Assembly (NCBI GenBank): GCA_027459625.1 | Contig: DAIDHP010000017.1 | Span: 1 to 64,000, forward strand | Direction of reading: 5' to 3' | Origin: Chthonomonadales bacterium | GTDB lineage: Bacteria; Armatimonadota; Chthonomonadetes; Chthonomonadales; CAJBBX01 | DNA length: 64,000 bases | Part shown: positions 62,154 to 64,000 of the stretch, piece by piece | How positions within the stretch are numbered: position 1 is the first letter of the stretch | Layout: each line of letters begins with the position of its first letter | The notes under the pieces: model-generated | Seen by the model: the letters and a program-made list of their open reading frames with translations, nothing else | Told to the model about the DNA's origin: nothing | The model's database searches: none | Made by a program: the position numbers and the translations under genes

Positions 62154-62919
62154 AATGATTCGTCATTTTCCTGATGATATCAGGTAGTTCATTCAACGTT
62201 CGGATCGCGCACACACCCTCGGGCGCGGAATTCGATGTATCATTGCGCAGCCAAATCAGATTTTCAATCCCCGCCTCTTTCGCCCAATGCAGGCAGCGCA
62301 ACTGATCGTCCAAAACGATGGAATCCCTAGGGTTTGCACCGATTACGGATGTTATTCGACGATAAAATTCCGGGCCTTCCTTGGCGCAATCCACTATGTC
62401 GGGCCCGAATTTGCTTTCCGTAAAGCTTTCAATTCCGGCTCCGATAAGAGCGGCCAAGAGATATTCCGATTCCTGACTTGAAGCCATTTGAATGCGGACG
62501 CCCATTTCAAAAAGTTCCTGGAGAGTGGCGTGCGCTTCCGGAAACGCCGCATTGCAGGATGTCAAAGCTTCGAATTGTAATCTGGATGCGAGTTCGGACG
62601 GGGTTTCGGAGGTTTTTAAAGAGATATTCATAACTTGGCAAGCGTCCAAAAGAGCACGAGCCCGCTCCTCTTTTATCCAAGTCTCATAACCAGACAGACT
62701 GGTGTTTTCATTGAATCTTTCCTTGTACCTGTTCAACGAATTGCTCAACGCTATCCGCACCGCCCGCTCCCAATCCCCTTCTCCGCCTGCAATTTCACGG
62801 GGTAGCAATTGACACAGCTCCCCAATGTACTCCTCCGTCAGATCAGGCTGACATGAAAGCGTGTCATCGAAATCCGTGAAAAGGAATACATCTTTGCTAA
62901 TAATTGAATTATCCACCAT
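62152..62919 (-). CDS. HAD superfamily hydrolase
   Basis: A 255-residue haloacid dehalogenase-type phosphatase. Motif I is FTDFDDTLSC (nucleophile Asp), motif II Ser in MASSQES, motif III Lys in AKEGPEF and motif IV Asp pair in SIVLDDQLRCLHWAKEAG. The C1 cap domain between I and II is helical. The substrate is unknown, as in most of the family. ATG at 62919 has AAGGA 7 bases ahead; a longer frame to 62988 lacks a good site. Confidence 0.85.
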   Translation of the reverse strand: MVDNSIISKDVFLFTDFDDTLSCQPDLTEEYIGELCQLLPREIAGGEGDWERAVRIALSNSLNRYKERFNENTSLSGYETWIKEERARALLDACQVMNISLKTSETPSELASRLQFEALTSCNAAFPEAHATLQELFEMGVRIQMASSQESEYLLAALIGAGIESFTESKFGPDIVDCAKEGPEFYRRITSVIGANPRDSIVLDDQLRCLHWAKEAGIENLIWLRNDTSNSAPEGVCAIRTLNELPDIIRKMTNH

Positions 62920-63149
62920 TTGCGGTTCCTTACCTCTCGCCCGCTTCGTCCGTATATTGTCTGGACGTTTCAGGCTATAATCCGTCACGGACTTCGCACC
63001 ATTCGCCTGAAAGGCGATCCATTAAGATTCCCACGCGTGTTATCCGGCTCTTATTCAATAATCCAAGATAACTGCAAAAGGCGCATTGCGGGTCTTCACC
63101 AAGAATGGAAGGTGGCATGTAATCCTTTTTTCCGCATTTTGCAATTAGA

Positions 63150-63914
63150 TCAACTGATAAGATTATGCCGTATACACTTGTCTTTGAACAGATTTATCGC
63201 TTTCCGTTTTATTTCCGACATATCGTACTGCATGATATCGCAAAGATATTCGCGTGTTTGAGAAAGCGGCAAACTCATTTTGCACGACGACTCCTTGGCA
63301 AGTTGCTCCAAGTTCCTGAGACCCCATTCCTTCGCGGATAAAAGTATTTCATGCAAATCCTGTTTGGGAGGCAAGGATTCCAGCCATGCCGCGTAAACGA
63401 ATGGTAACCCGGTCAGTTCCTTCCATGCTTTTCCAAGGTCAAGCATATGTGTGGCTGGGGAATCAAACAGCTTGAGATCACCGATGATGAGGCAGGCATC
63501 GCAGTCTTTCAACATATCTTCGGGATTGGGGGGCAAAGAGCAATATTTCGGGTTAATGTCAATTAATTCGGCAAGAACGATGCGTGTCAAAGCAGCAGAT
63601 GTGAGGGAACTAGTGTCAAGCGCCACAGTGCGAATATCCTTGTATGGTTTTTTTGAAAAAAGCCTGACGCTTTTCACAGGACCGTCGGCGGAGACGGAGA
63701 TATCCGGCACAATGGCTATGTTAGGGTTTTGAAAGGATTCGAATATGGAGACCATTGCGACATCCAAGTTACCTTCGCGTAGATTTATTGCTAACTGAGA
63801 AGGAACTTGATAGTTGATGGACAGATCAAGGAAACAGTCAGAGGATTCAAACCATGCGCTTAACGGCACTCCGTTCAAATAGGGCACACAACCAATGCGA
63901 TAAGATGATGTCAC
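63150..63914 (-). CDS. mqnA: Chorismate dehydratase (futalosine pathway)
   Basis: First enzyme of the futalosine route to menaquinone: dehydrates chorismate to 3-enolpyruvyl benzoate. The 254 residues have the family opening YRIGCVPYLNGVPLSAWF, the periplasmic-binding fold strand VAMVSIFESFQNP, ALDTSSLTSAALTRIVL, ACLIIGDLKLF and LPFVYAAWL. The start is GTG with GGAG 7 bases ahead. Other mqn genes are not in the window. Presence of this gene implies menaquinone-based respiration without the classical men pathway. Confidence 0.92.
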   Translation of the reverse strand: MTSSYRIGCVPYLNGVPLSAWFESSDCFLDLSINYQVPSQLAINLREGNLDVAMVSIFESFQNPNIAIVPDISVSADGPVKSVRLFSKKPYKDIRTVALDTSSLTSAALTRIVLAELIDINPKYCSLPPNPEDMLKDCDACLIIGDLKLFDSPATHMLDLGKAWKELTGLPFVYAAWLESLPPKQDLHEILLSAKEWGLRNLEQLAKESSCKMSLPLSQTREYLCDIMQYDMSEIKRKAINLFKDKCIRHNLIS

Positions 63915-64000
63915 CTAATATCTCCGAAGGATTGTTGGCGATGATATTGGCTTTTCACTACATCAACTTCGATTAAACCATCAGTCCGATATCAACGATG

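Noticed and set aside
1-64000. CRISPR arrays, prophage or intact insertion sequences
   Set aside because: No regularly spaced repeats, no transposase, integrase or phage structural gene was seen on either strand.

Overview
The window looks like a chromosomal segment of a free-living, Gram-negative-type bacterium. The best guess is Armatimonadota or a close relative. This rests on a UBact (Pup-like) tag encoded with a 20S proteasome, a DUF1559-style prepilin-like protein, many secreted glycoside-degrading enzymes, an RND/TolC efflux operon (so an outer membrane), MreB and the futalosine menaquinone route (MqnA). The assignment is inference from gene content; no rRNA or tRNA is present to confirm it. 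Start codons are unusually often TTG, several of them in TTGA stop/start overlaps.

Layout. 1-77: the 3' end of a probable group II intron, cut by the window edge. 132-10120: carbohydrate genes (agarase-like and GH5-like hydrolases, a phosphoglucomutase/phosphomannomutase, a discoidin-like protein, an Agl23-type membrane protein, a sialate O-acetylesterase). 10392-12387: MarC, two unknown genes and a prepilin-like protein. 12388-16388: a strikingly AT-rich minus-strand block encoding a secreted Cys-rich peptide, an unknown exported protein, a DUF1573-like protein and a DUF2079 membrane protein; the last two are each broken at an 8-base homopolymer. 16734-22623: a sigma-like protein, MscL, a 3-keto-disaccharide hydrolase-like protein, a HEAT-repeat protein and a Tat-exported Gfo/Idh oxidoreductase. 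23127-28434: leuS behind a structured leader, then an alpha-L-fucosidase and a lipoprotein glycosidase.

28556-33534: a compact histidine operon (hisD, hisB, a small membrane protein, hisH, hisA) with two small coiled-coil paralogues after it. 33553-42102: a putrescine-type aminotransferase, and a TetR regulator followed by a TolC/HlyD/RND efflux operon whose pump has an extra pair of membrane helices. 42314-43231: a degenerate kinase-receiver protein. 43240-47432, all on the minus strand: rpsF-ssb-rpsR, a phosphoglucose/phosphomannose isomerase, then UBact-prcB-prcA. This is the most notable system here: a bacterial proteasome with its ubiquitin-like tag, without the ligase or unfoldase genes nearby, and with a hairpin that would bury the UBact ribosome-binding site.

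47605-64000: mostly housekeeping: a Nif3 family protein, DUF1844, rdgB, a PHP-type protein, a sialidase, nadC-birA (nadC apparently starting at ATA), an SLH-like protein, murA-mreB, a small gene behind a near-consensus promoter and a long leader, accD-accA, pheA, a HAD hydrolase and mqnA. No CRISPR array, prophage or intact insertion sequence was seen.
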